Shown piece by piece: positions 18,582 to 27,064 of a DNA stretch of 33,891 nucleotides. The stretch covers positions 121,608 through 155,498 of the forward strand of contig NVVD01000004.1 of NCBI GenBank assembly GCA_002402105.1, written 5' to 3'. This stretch comes from Candidatus Cloacimonadota bacterium. GTDB taxonomy: Bacteria; Muiribacteriota; UBA6191. Under the pieces are notes generated by a model, which saw only the letters and a list, made by a program, of their open reading frames with translations, was not told the DNA's origin and ran no database searches. Both the position numbers and the translations under genes were made by a program. Positions within the stretch are counted from its first letter, which is position 1, and each line of letters opens with the position of its first letter.

Positions 18582-19072
18582 TTATAAATTTTAAATTAAA
18601 ATCTAAACAGTCAGCTTTTCAATTAGTTGAAGTTATGATAGCTCTAGTGATTCTTGGCATTGCTTTTGGTTCACTCATTTTATTATCTACAAGTTCTTCT
18701 GGTAATCTACGAAAAAGTGCTGATCTTTTAATGGCTATTTCATTAGCGCAACTTGTCATGGAAAAAAGTAAATCTCTTCCTTATGACTTAATTGATGATA
18801 GTGACTTTTCTAAAATATATCAGGATAACAACTCTAATTCAGGAATATTTAATCAATTTGAAGCCTTAGATGATAAAATATATGCTATAGAAAAAGAAGA
18901 ACTCCCAAATCTATATAAACAACTACAATCTATGGACTATCAATACAAAATAGAAGTTGAAAAAGTTAATAACTCTGTAGACAGTAAATTAATTCAGGTT
19001 ACGATTCAATGGATTAATAAAGGCAACCAACTACAATATCAACTCAATGGATACCTCTCTAAACGTGTTTAA
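18578..19072 (+). CDS. Type IV pilin/pseudopilin-like protein (GspI/PilV-like)
   Basis: The 164-residue protein has a class III signal: a short basic leader (MIINFKLKSKQSA), then FQLVEVMIALVILGIAFGSLILL. Prepilin peptidase would cut between A13 and F14. Glu at +5 of the mature protein (E18) is the conserved assembly residue. The usual glycine before the cut is replaced by alanine. The MEKSKSLPYD segment after the helix resembles GspI/PilV minor pseudopilins. It overlaps the HEAT-TPR gene by 4 bases and is followed by two more pilin-like genes, so it is likely a minor pilin placed in the inner membrane before assembly. Confidence 0.8.
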   Translation: MIINFKLKSKQSAFQLVEVMIALVILGIAFGSLILLSTSSSGNLRKSADLLMAISLAQLVMEKSKSLPYDLIDDSDFSKIYQDNNSNSGIFNQFEALDDKIYAIEKEELPNLYKQLQSMDYQYKIEVEKVNNSVDSKLIQVTIQWINKGNQLQYQLNGYLSKRV

Positions 19073-19079
19073 TTTTAAT

Positions 19080-19598
19080 ATGAAACATAATTACCCCAAG
19101 CTATTTATCATAAAAAATAAAGCATTTACAATGATAGAGCTTCTTATTGCATCATCTGTTTCTGTAATAATGTTTGCTATGGTCTATAAAATGTTGTTTT
19201 CAACTATTAACCATAATAAAGTATCTGAGAAATACAACCAAAATATTTTTCAATCCAGATTAGTATTATTAAAAATTCAAAGAGAGTTAAGAGACTCAAG
19301 AGATTTAATCCACCCTAAACTAACTAGCAATCAGAGCATTGTATCTTCAAGATATATAGTATACAAAGATAGGTTTAACAAAATTAAAACAATTTATCTT
19401 GACCAAACAAGCAAAGAGGTTAAAAGCTTTGAAATTAAATTACCAGAAGGTACACTTATTCCAGATAAAAAAGTCTATGGAAAATTTATTGACTCTCTAA
19501 TTTTTACCTATGATATAAAAAGTGCCTCTAGTTTACAGTTTAGAATTGGTACCAATAGCTTTCAACTTGTCGGGGCAGTTAGGTTACTCAATGTATAA
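19080..19598 (+). CDS. Type IV pilin/pseudopilin-like protein (GspJ/PilW-like)
   Basis: A prepilin-type leader (MKHNYPKLFIIKNKA) precedes FTMIELLIASSVSVIMFAMVY. The predicted cut is A15/F16 and the conserved Glu is E20. Again alanine stands in for glycine at -1. The rest (RLVLLKIQRELRDSRDLI and a beta-rich C-terminus ending in FQLVGAVRLLNV) fits GspJ/PilW-type minor pseudopilins. The start at 19080 gives a normal 15-residue leader and a 7-base gap to the previous gene. An in-frame ATG at 19047 would give a 26-residue leader and overlap that gene by 26 bases. Neither start has a strong ribosome binding site. Confidence 0.75.
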   Translation: MKHNYPKLFIIKNKAFTMIELLIASSVSVIMFAMVYKMLFSTINHNKVSEKYNQNIFQSRLVLLKIQRELRDSRDLIHPKLTSNQSIVSSRYIVYKDRFNKIKTIYLDQTSKEVKSFEIKLPEGTLIPDKKVYGKFIDSLIFTYDIKSASSLQFRIGTNSFQLVGAVRLLNV

Positions 19599-20232
19599 AT
19601 CTAAAGGAAATGCCATAGTTATTGTTTTAGTTGTAATAACTATTATCATGCCACTTGGTTTTATTATGATGCAACGCTCAAGAAATCAAACATTTCAAGT
19701 TAAAAAAGCTTATGATTCGTTGATTTTATCTCATGCTTCACTTTCTGGAATCGAACTGATTATAGACAATTTAAGAAAAGGAGACTTTTCATCTGGCCCT
19801 CATACAGGGACTATAGCTGATGGGATATCATTTCAAGCATATGTTGATACATCAGGTATTGGCTTAACAGGTCAAAAAGTTTGCCATATCTTTTCTAAAT
19901 CAATTGGAGATGGAGGAGATAGTATTTTATTTATAGCAGAGGTTGGAGTTTATCCTAAACCTTCTACAAATATCATTGTTCCTAAAAACTATTATACCCA
20001 ATACGAAGATTATTATATTGATGCTTTTTCAGCTAGAGCTGCTATTTTAAATGGTATGGAAAACGATCACGTAGATTTTGTTGAAGGATTAAAAGTTGAA
20101 GGTAAACTAAAAGTTAGTGAGTATCAAAATATTTTACAAATTTCTCAAAGTTCAATACCAAATCAACAAATTAAAGATGAATGGACCACAAGGATAATCC
20201 CTTTACTTATTTCTCACAAAGCTGCTCCATAA
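19591..20232 (+). CDS. PilX/GspK-like pseudopilin
   Basis: The start at 19591 overlaps the previous stop by 8 bases and has AGG upstream. The frame is open further upstream, but that longer version is less likely. The leader MYKSKG is followed by NAIVIVLVVITIIMPLGFIMMQ, a prepilin-like helix with no Glu at +5, as in PilX/GspK tip proteins. The 213-residue mature part begins with a helix (SHASLSGIELIIDNLRKGDF), typical of the K-type pseudopilin start, and has no recognisable catalytic motif. With the two preceding proteins it would form an I-J-K-like minor pseudopilin tip complex. Motors, secretin and prepilin peptidase must be elsewhere. Confidence 0.65.
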   Translation: MYKSKGNAIVIVLVVITIIMPLGFIMMQRSRNQTFQVKKAYDSLILSHASLSGIELIIDNLRKGDFSSGPHTGTIADGISFQAYVDTSGIGLTGQKVCHIFSKSIGDGGDSILFIAEVGVYPKPSTNIIVPKNYYTQYEDYYIDAFSARAAILNGMENDHVDFVEGLKVEGKLKVSEYQNILQISQSSIPNQQIKDEWTTRIIPLLISHKAAP

Positions 20233-20267
20233 ATTATGTTTCTGGTTACATTATTTTTTCTTATACC

Positions 20268-20297
20268 TTGACAATATCTACTAATGTAATTGATACT
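20268..20297 (+). promoter_or_regulatory. Putative sigma-70-type promoter
   Basis: A perfect TTGACA (20268-20273) is followed after 18 bases by GATACT (20292-20297), which matches 4 of 6 of the -10 consensus. It lies in the gap before the proline-rich secreted protein at 20332. An alternative TATAAT-like sequence slightly downstream is 24 bases away, too far. Confidence 0.45.
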
Positions 20298-20331
20298 TAT
20301 AATGAGTAATTATTTTTAAAAGGTTAATTTT

Positions 20332-21930
20332 ATGAAAAATTTATTTAAACTTTCTATTTTGACGGGTTTCGTTAGCACTCTCATTACTATTGGTACTTAT
20401 ACTTTTTGTGAGTCACCTCATATAGATTCTAGTACTAAAAGCTCAAACCTTGAGTATCTTGAATTAAGAGGTCTCAACTATGACTATGTTCATTTTTATA
20501 AAAAAAGTGAAGACCATAAAAATAATGAAGAGTACATAAAAAGCCAAGAAAACGCTCTTCAATATAAAAAAAAGTTAAATAGCTATCTTTTAAAGTCCCC
20601 AACAATCAAGTCTATTCAAGACCCTAATGGTTACTTTTCATCAGACGAGCAATTTGGTTTTAATCCACTCAAAGAAGAGTCTATTAACTCTCTATTTAAA
20701 GCTAAACCATATTTAATTGAAAATGGTACCCATTATTTTTCAAGCATTGAAGAAAATAAATCAAACCCTTTAAAAATAGAAGACCCCGAAAAAATTGCAG
20801 ATATTACAGGTTTTTCTGATGAAGACTTTAATCTTGAATTTAACGAAGAAGACTTTTCTTTTGCCCCTGATGGTTTACCAATTGATAACGGTCAAGACCT
20901 CAATATTAGCTCAGGCTTGACTACAACAGCTTCAATCACAAATGCTAAAACAAATACTAAACCTACAGAAGAAAACACAAACTCTAAACAACCTCGATTT
21001 AGTAAGGGAGTACATAAACTTTCTCTTGGAGTTAAAAAATTAACAATAGCAACTAAGCGTCTACATTTAGCCATCAAAAGATACAAAGATTACATCAACT
21101 CTGAAAATGTTCATCCAGATAAAGTAAATTTCATGAGAGATAAACTACAAATGCATATCTCCAAACTACACCGAATCAATGGTATTCTTTTAGGATATGG
21201 ACAAAACTTAAATACTGTTGGTACTAAACATAAGTTTGATACCTTAAAAAGACTTGAAGCGGTTCAAGCCCGACAATCATTTGTACAAAATAAGCTTTTA
21301 CAAGAAACTGATAATTTTGAAATCTTAATGGAAGAAACCGGAAACTCTTACAGATTTATACCAACTGCACAATTAGAAACTGCTTTTGTTCCTCCTCCTG
21401 AGCTAATATCAGGCGAAACCTCAGGTAAGGTAATGCCTCCAACTCCTCCTATTAAATTACCAACTGAGGGAGTACCAAGTCTTCCAATTGAAGCAGTCAT
21501 TGAAGCACCTCCTCAAATTGACCCCGGTTCAAGTAATATAAAACCTTTTCCGACTTCTCCAAAAAATCCAAATCCTCCTATCGCTACTCCTGGTAAAAAC
21601 CCTGATGATTTTGGACGTAAACCAAATATAGGTTTACAAGTAATTGACCCTAGATTAACAATCATGCCAACAGAAAATCAACCAATAATTGTATCTCCTC
21701 CTATAAACCCTTCTGTTCTTATAAATGAAAAACCATTACCAATTACACCCGAAAAACCAATAGATATTAATGCTGACCCTCAACCTTCTCCTGTTGTAGT
21801 TGAAGGGCAACAACCAACAAGTGTTGAATCACAAACAAACCAGCCAACTCTTGGGCCTAAACCTGAAGAAAAACCTAAACCAAGTTTTTTAAAATGTGTT
21901 TTTACTTGGGGATTTGCTAAGGGCTGTTAA
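20332..21930 (+). CDS. Exported proline-rich protein of unknown function
   Basis: I do not recognise a family. The 532-residue protein starts with a signal peptide-like MKNLFKLSILTGFVSTLITIG and a cysteine near residue 26, but without a convincing lipobox. An acidic stretch (EDPEKIADITGFSDEDFN and on) leads to a lysine-rich predicted helical region at about 220-340. Residues about 350-515 are rich in proline and look extended, like a wall- or periplasm-spanning linker. The last 12 residues (KCVFTWGFAKGC) contain two cysteines that may form a disulfide. AGG precedes the ATG. It follows the pseudopilin block and precedes the adenylate cyclase with 14 bases between, so envelope association is likely. 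Confidence 0.6.
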   Translation: MKNLFKLSILTGFVSTLITIGTYTFCESPHIDSSTKSSNLEYLELRGLNYDYVHFYKKSEDHKNNEEYIKSQENALQYKKKLNSYLLKSPTIKSIQDPNGYFSSDEQFGFNPLKEESINSLFKAKPYLIENGTHYFSSIEENKSNPLKIEDPEKIADITGFSDEDFNLEFNEEDFSFAPDGLPIDNGQDLNISSGLTTTASITNAKTNTKPTEENTNSKQPRFSKGVHKLSLGVKKLTIATKRLHLAIKRYKDYINSENVHPDKVNFMRDKLQMHISKLHRINGILLGYGQNLNTVGTKHKFDTLKRLEAVQARQSFVQNKLLQETDNFEILMEETGNSYRFIPTAQLETAFVPPPELISGETSGKVMPPTPPIKLPTEGVPSLPIEAVIEAPPQIDPGSSNIKPFPTSPKNPNPPIATPGKNPDDFGRKPNIGLQVIDPRLTIMPTENQPIIVSPPINPSVLINEKPLPITPEKPIDINADPQPSPVVVEGQQPTSVESQTNQPTLGPKPEEKPKPSFLKCVFTWGFAKGC

Positions 21931-21944
21931 TAAAAGGATATTTC

Positions 21945-24005
21945 TTGCAAAATAATTCAAATAAACTACTCTTATTAATAAGCATCATAGTCTATCTTAT
22001 TTTTGCTACAAATATCCCCCTTATCAACGAGCTTTCATGGAGTTGGAGCGACTATAAAACAACACTTAGAAACTCTAATCAAAATCAAAAGTATGATGAA
22101 ATAGTTATTGTTGCCATTGATGATGAGTCGCTTTCTCAAATTCCCGAAAAATACCCTTGGAACCGAAGGCGTTTAGCTAAAGTCATCTATCAACTTAAAA
22201 AAAACGGATCTAAATTAATTATTTTAGATGATTATATCCAATCACCCTCTTCTATTGATCCAAAACAAGATGAAATTTTAGCTAGTGTTTTTATAGATGC
22301 TAAAAATGTCATTACAAGAAATTACCTCCGAAGATTTATTAATCATAAAGGAGAAAACAAGCTTCAACTCGCTCCACCGATTCCTATGATTAAAAGGGCA
22401 TCCAAAGGTTTAGGCTTCATTGATTATAAAAAAGATGATTTTTTACGTTTACGTAATTTAATACTTTCTGCCTCTACAAAAAACAAGACCCACCAATCTA
22501 TGATTGTTTCAATCTTAGAACATTTAAAATATAAACCACTTATTCATCAAAATATACTAAGTTTTACTAAAACTAATAAAACTCATTCTATTCAGCTCGA
22601 TGAAAATAATGCAATCCCAGTAGACCTTATTAATATAAACAAAAATAACTCTAAGTTTTCTCGCTTACCTTTTAAAGTATTTTCATTTGTAGACATACAA
22701 GAAAACAAAATTGCAAAAGAAAAACTTAAAGGTAAAATTGTATTTATCATTGATGCTAACGACCTATCATCAAATTTAATGCAAACACAAATGAATCTCA
22801 TATTACCAGAGGGGCTTATAACAGCTACGATTTTAGGTAACATTTTACATAACCATTCTATTTCTTATAATAACAGAGTAATGTTTCATATAATATTAAT
22901 TTTAGCCCTTTTTATCTCCATTCTTTTTGCCCTAAAGTCAACCCCTGTTATTTTTACTTTTTATCAAATAATACTACCAATAATTATATTACCTCTTGAT
23001 TATTTTTTATATACATCATTTCAAGTTCAGTCTTCTTTACTTATTGCTATTTTAGCTACTTTAACTTTTTGGCTATTATTTAATACCGTCAAATATTTTC
23101 AAGAAAGAGCCGAAAAAGCAGAAATTAAAAATGCCTTTTCTCACTATGTAACAGCCTCGGTTGTAAATGAAATTTTAAAGGATACTAGTAGATTAAAACT
23201 AGGTGGAGAACGAAAAGAATTAACCGTTTTCTTTTCAGATATTGCCAACTTTACAAATATCTCAGAAAGATTAGAAATTGAAAGATTAGTTACCCTCCTA
23301 AATGACTATCTTACTGCTATGACTGATAATATTATCATTCAGAATAAAGGTATGTTAGATAAATATGAAGGAGATGCCATCATGGCTGTTTTTGGTGCTC
23401 CAATCAATAATCAAAGCCATGCTGTTTTAGCCTGTAGATCTGCTCTTGATAATCAGCGTATTTTAAAAGAAGAGCTTTGGCCTAAATGGAAAATTGCAGG
23501 TTTTCCACTTTTTACAGTCAGAATCGGTATTAATACTGGACCAATGATTGTTGGTAATATGGGCTCTAAAACTCGATTTGATTACACCGTCATTGGAGAT
23601 AACGTAAACCTTGGTTCACGGCTTGAAAATCTAAATAAAGTCTATAAAACAGATATTTTAATCTCTGAAACTACTTATCAATTAGTTAAAAATGATATGA
23701 GATGTCGTATGATTGATGTTGTTAGGGTAAAAGGAAAAAGAATACCAGTAAGGGTCTATGAGCTAATTTCACTTCAAAATAAATCATCGGATGCTATTAA
23801 TGAGTTTATTAAAATCTATGAAAAAGCATTTGATTTATATGAAAATAAAGATTTTAAACAATCTATAGAGATTTTAGAACAAATTAAAACTTCTTGCCGA
23901 CCCAAAGATGAAGCTTCTAAACTTTTATTACAACGATGCCATCAATATCTACAAAAACCACCACCAGAAGATTGGGATAATGTTTTTGAATTTTTAGATG
24001 ATTAA
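21945..24005 (+). CDS. CHASE2-domain class III adenylate cyclase
   Basis: The 686-residue membrane protein should convert ATP to cyclic AMP. An N-terminal helix is followed by a periplasmic CHASE2 sensor domain (to about residue 290), then about three membrane helices (about 300-385). The class III cyclase catalytic domain follows (about 425-610). Key residues are present: metal-binding D432 (FSDIANFT) and D477 (YEGDAIMAVFGAP), purine-binding K473 and D552 (TVIGD), and transition-state N555 and R559 (NVNLGSRLE). The K/D pair indicates ATP over GTP. Translation starts at TTG 21945, supported by AAAAGGA seven bases upstream. It overlaps the next gene by 8 bases. The signal sensed is unknown. 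Confidence 0.9.
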   Translation: MQNNSNKLLLLISIIVYLIFATNIPLINELSWSWSDYKTTLRNSNQNQKYDEIVIVAIDDESLSQIPEKYPWNRRRLAKVIYQLKKNGSKLIILDDYIQSPSSIDPKQDEILASVFIDAKNVITRNYLRRFINHKGENKLQLAPPIPMIKRASKGLGFIDYKKDDFLRLRNLILSASTKNKTHQSMIVSILEHLKYKPLIHQNILSFTKTNKTHSIQLDENNAIPVDLININKNNSKFSRLPFKVFSFVDIQENKIAKEKLKGKIVFIIDANDLSSNLMQTQMNLILPEGLITATILGNILHNHSISYNNRVMFHIILILALFISILFALKSTPVIFTFYQIILPIIILPLDYFLYTSFQVQSSLLIAILATLTFWLLFNTVKYFQERAEKAEIKNAFSHYVTASVVNEILKDTSRLKLGGERKELTVFFSDIANFTNISERLEIERLVTLLNDYLTAMTDNIIIQNKGMLDKYEGDAIMAVFGAPINNQSHAVLACRSALDNQRILKEELWPKWKIAGFPLFTVRIGINTGPMIVGNMGSKTRFDYTVIGDNVNLGSRLENLNKVYKTDILISETTYQLVKNDMRCRMIDVVRVKGKRIPVRVYELISLQNKSSDAINEFIKIYEKAFDLYENKDFKQSIEILEQIKTSCRPKDEASKLLLQRCHQYLQKPPPEDWDNVFEFLDD

Positions 24006-24390
24006 AAACAACAAAGTATTTATTTCTTATTTTTTTATTTGTGCACTTTGTTTTCTCTTAGATACTTTTAGTTTATTATCTTTAGTTTATCTTTTTCATC
24101 TCGATTACAAACTCTCTGAAATCATTGGCTTATTTATTGGTAATACGTGTAACTATTTTTTGTCCACAAAATTTGCCTTTAAAAACCCTAAGTATCACAA
24201 TAAAATTAAAGAATATTTTTACTACTTATTTTTAGCTTTTTGCTCTTATCCTGTTCATCATCTCATCTTAGTTTTATCGACAAATTATTTTGGTCTGAAA
24301 TTTTTAGCATTTAATAAATTATTGGCTGTCACAGCAAGTTTTATGATTACCTATCTTCTTCGTAAAAAAATTCTCTTTCAAAATGGCTGA
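23998..24390 (+). CDS. GtrA-like membrane protein
   Basis: A 130-residue hydrophobic protein with about four membrane helices. The fold signs of GtrA/DPMS are visible: FFICALCFLLDTFSLLSL, then GLFIGNTCNYFLSTKFAF (the family N-Y-x3-(R/K)-x-F motif) and a C-terminal helix ending in basic residues. GtrA-like proteins are thought to flip or present polyprenyl-linked sugars in cell-surface glycan synthesis. Here there is no glycosyltransferase next to it. It overlaps the cyclase stop by 8 bases and is therefore probably co-expressed. Its function in this place is an inference. Confidence 0.75.
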   Translation: MIKNNKVFISYFFICALCFLLDTFSLLSLVYLFHLDYKLSEIIGLFIGNTCNYFLSTKFAFKNPKYHNKIKEYFYYLFLAFCSYPVHHLILVLSTNYFGLKFLAFNKLLAVTASFMITYLLRKKILFQNG

Positions 24391-24502
24391 TAATTACAAA
24401 ATATTAGTTTTGTTTCATAGACTTGTTTACCCATATTAAACATAAATAAAATTCAATTAAGCAACTATAAAATCATCAATTAAAATAAACGATTTAGCAT
24501 TT

Positions 24503-25054
24503 ATGTTATATCCAATTATTTTAAAGTTAATTCAATTTTTATCTGAAACTCCAAGCATTAGCTTTAAGGATAGATCAAAAACTAAAATTACTTCTGAGTT
24601 TCCTAAAAATCTTTTTGTATCTATATTATTAATTTTATTTTTAATTATTTTACTTAGTTTATTTGTTCAATTAACAATTATAACTATAAACTCTTTATTA
24701 CAAGGTGAACTACCATTTACAAAAGAGTCTATGCCTTACTTATTATCATACTGCTTGGTTAATTTACTTTTTTTAGCTCATTTATGCTTATATTTTGGGT
24801 ATAATGAAGAAATTTCGATATCTACTGATAAAGTACAAATTAAACATGGATACTTTTCTTATAACCAATTGATTACTTTAAACAAAGAGCAGTTATTATT
24901 TTCTTCTATTAAAGAAAATTTTATTGGAAATCAACACTTAGAATTACACTATCTTCAAGAGAATGAAGATATGAATAAAGTAATCTTAGGGACCTATTTA
25001 TTAGAAGAACAAATAGAAACTATTTCTCTTTTGTTAAATAGACTCTCTTTTTAA
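24503..25054 (+). CDS. Two-helix membrane protein of unknown function
   Basis: I recognise no family. The 183-residue protein has two predicted membrane helices, at about 33-60 (LFVSILLILFLIILLSLFVQ) and 75-103. A soluble C-terminal part (about 105-183) contains ISTDKVQIKHGYFSYNQLITL, a beta-rich stretch that resembles a bacterial PH-like fold, but this is only an impression. It lies 20 bases before kdd, close enough to be in the same transcript, but the kdd ribosome binding site is strong and independent. The upstream gap of 112 bases has no obvious promoter. It could be an unrelated gene. Confidence 0.55.
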   Translation: MLYPIILKLIQFLSETPSISFKDRSKTKITSEFPKNLFVSILLILFLIILLSLFVQLTIITINSLLQGELPFTKESMPYLLSYCLVNLLFLAHLCLYFGYNEEISISTDKVQIKHGYFSYNQLITLNKEQLLFSSIKENFIGNQHLELHYLQENEDMNKVILGTYLLEEQIETISLLLNRLSF

Positions 25055-25074
25055 ACCCCTACACAGGAAACAAC

Positions 25075-26121
25075 ATGAATAAAAGCTCTTATTGTCCATT
25101 CGGAACACACCGTGTCATTAGCCCAGAAAATGCTTTACCGCAAAATGCTGAAAAAGTAGATAACTCTCTTCCTATTAAAGATAATGAAATTTTAATTGAT
25201 GTAGAAGTTTTAAATATAGATTCTGCTTCTTTTTATCAGATGATGACTGCCTGTGACCACGCCATTGAAAGTGTCGGAGAGCGAATTTGTAAAACAGTTG
25301 AATTAAGAGGTAAACAGCATAACCCTGTAACTGGTTCTGGTGGAATGTTACTTGGTACTGTCAAAGAAATGGGTGAACATTACGAAAATAGAGATAATTT
25401 AAAAGTTGGAGATAGAGTCGCAACATTAGTTTCTTTATCTTTAACCCCTCTTAAAATAGATAAAATCATTAAAATTCATCCACATAAAGATCAGGTTGAA
25501 ATAAAAGGTCATGCTATATTATTTTCAAGCTCTATTATTTCAAAGCTACCTTCTGATATGGATGAATCACTAGCCTTAGCCATATTAGATGTATGTGGTG
25601 CTCCTGCTCAAACGAAAAGACTTGTTAAAAAGGACTTTACCGTAGTTGTCTTAGGAGCAGGTGGAAAATCTGGTACTTTATGCCTTGCTGCTGCTAGTGA
25701 TATTTTGAAAGGCAGTGGTAAACTAATTGCTATTGAGCCATTTGATAACGGTGTTAAAAGACTTAAGCATCTTGGTTTTTGTGACCATGTTTTACAAGTT
25801 GACGCTAAAAATCCTGTTGATGTTTTTCATGCAGTTCAAGAGGCTACAAACAATAAAATGGCTGACCTTGTGATTAACTGTGCTAATGTTCCAGATACTG
25901 AAATGGCTTCAATTTTAAGTGCAAAATTAAATGGTATTGTTTATTTATTTTCAATGGCTAGCTCTTTTTCAAAAGCAGCCCTTGGTGCAGAGGGTGTTAG
26001 ATCAGATGCTACACTCATTATTGGTAACGGTTATGCACCTGATCATGCTGAATATGCTCTTCAATTAATTAGAGATCATAAAAATATTCAAGAGCTATTT
26101 GAAACGGTTTATAGTGACTAA
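25075..26121 (+). CDS. kdd: 3,5-diaminohexanoate dehydrogenase
   Basis: Kdd oxidatively deaminates L-erythro-3,5-diaminohexanoate to 5-amino-3-oxohexanoate with NAD(P)+, the step after KamDE in lysine degradation. The 348-residue length matches known Kdd enzymes. A Rossmann glycine motif is at 194-200 (GAGGKSG), and the N-terminal part (YCPFGTHRVISPENALPQNA) resembles the family N-terminus. An excellent AGGA precedes the ATG. The gene heads the kam cluster, consistent with the order in some fermenting bacteria. The 3' end overlaps the kamB-like gene. The nearest alternative, a generic zinc alcohol dehydrogenase, is less likely because the neighbours are all lysine pathway genes. Confidence 0.9.
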   Translation: MNKSSYCPFGTHRVISPENALPQNAEKVDNSLPIKDNEILIDVEVLNIDSASFYQMMTACDHAIESVGERICKTVELRGKQHNPVTGSGGMLLGTVKEMGEHYENRDNLKVGDRVATLVSLSLTPLKIDKIIKIHPHKDQVEIKGHAILFSSSIISKLPSDMDESLALAILDVCGAPAQTKRLVKKDFTVVVLGAGGKSGTLCLAAASDILKGSGKLIAIEPFDNGVKRLKHLGFCDHVLQVDAKNPVDVFHAVQEATNNKMADLVINCANVPDTEMASILSAKLNGIVYLFSMASSFSKAALGAEGVRSDATLIIGNGYAPDHAEYALQLIRDHKNIQELFETVYSD

Positions 26122-27064
26122 ACTTTTTAAAACCATTACATTTTTAGGGTCTGATAAAAATGCAGGGAAAACAACTGCATTTTTATACTATCTAAACCAC
26201 TGTGATGATATTTCTAAATTAATTTTGACTTCAATTGGTATTAATGGGGAGTCTATTGATGAATATGAAAAACATTCTAAACCACAGATTTTTTTGGCTA
26301 AAAATCAAAAGTTTATTACAAAACATCAAAGATTATTAAACTCACAAGGACAATTTAAAATTTTAAATATTTTCAATCAGCCTAAATTTAAAGACACATT
26401 TGTATTAGCTCAAACCTTAATAGATAGTCACTATATTTTAGAAGGCCCCAACGATAAAAAAGATATTCTTTTAATCAAGAATTATTTGCAGTCATACTAC
26501 CCAAATCATCATTTATTAATAGACGGATCTATTGATAGACAATTTTTATGTGACCCCAAAGTAAGTAACGAAGTTTACTATTCTTTATTAATTAGTGAAA
26601 GAAAAGTTCAAAGAGATAAAGCAAAGCAGTTTTTATTACTCCACAATTTTAAAAAATGTAATTGGAGTCATAAACTATTTCAATCTGACTACAAAACAAT
26701 TTTTTTTGATAAAGAAAAATCTATTATTTATAAAAGTAAATTAAATGCAAACTTTGATACTGAAATGATTCATCATATAAAAAAAACATCTTTTTTATTT
26801 TTAAACTGTGCTCTAAGTCATAATCTATTAAAACAAATTAAAAATATAAAATTGACTATTATTTTAGAAAACCCTAGTTTGCTAGTCTCTAATTTATCAA
26901 ATGAACTTATCCAAAATTATAATATTCAATTATTAAATAAAGCTTATATAAAAAAAGTTTTTATCAAAGAGGATAAACAAGGTTTTTTAAATGAGTTTTC
27001 TATTTTAAATCACTATTCTTTTCACAATTTATTTCAAGAAGAGCATCATGCAATTAGACTTTAA
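26114..27064 (+). CDS. kamB: KamB-like P-loop protein (aminomutase reactivase subunit)
   Basis: A protein of about 316 residues with an N-terminal P-loop-like FLGSDKNAGKTTA, so it may bind nucleotide. It has no other catalytic motif that I recognise. It sits between kdd and the MutS-like gene, as KamB does in lysine fermentation clusters, where the pair is believed to reactivate or protect lysine 5,6-aminomutase. The start at GTG 26114 gives an 8-base overlap with kdd; an in-frame TTG at 26099 is possible. It overlaps kamC by 17 bases, so the two proteins are likely made together. Identity rests mainly on position and the P-loop. Confidence 0.7.
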   Translation: MTKLFKTITFLGSDKNAGKTTAFLYYLNHCDDISKLILTSIGINGESIDEYEKHSKPQIFLAKNQKFITKHQRLLNSQGQFKILNIFNQPKFKDTFVLAQTLIDSHYILEGPNDKKDILLIKNYLQSYYPNHHLLIDGSIDRQFLCDPKVSNEVYYSLLISERKVQRDKAKQFLLLHNFKKCNWSHKLFQSDYKTIFFDKEKSIIYKSKLNANFDTEMIHHIKKTSFLFLNCALSHNLLKQIKNIKLTIILENPSLLVSNLSNELIQNYNIQLLNKAYIKKVFIKEDKQGFLNEFSILNHYSFHNLFQEEHHAIRL

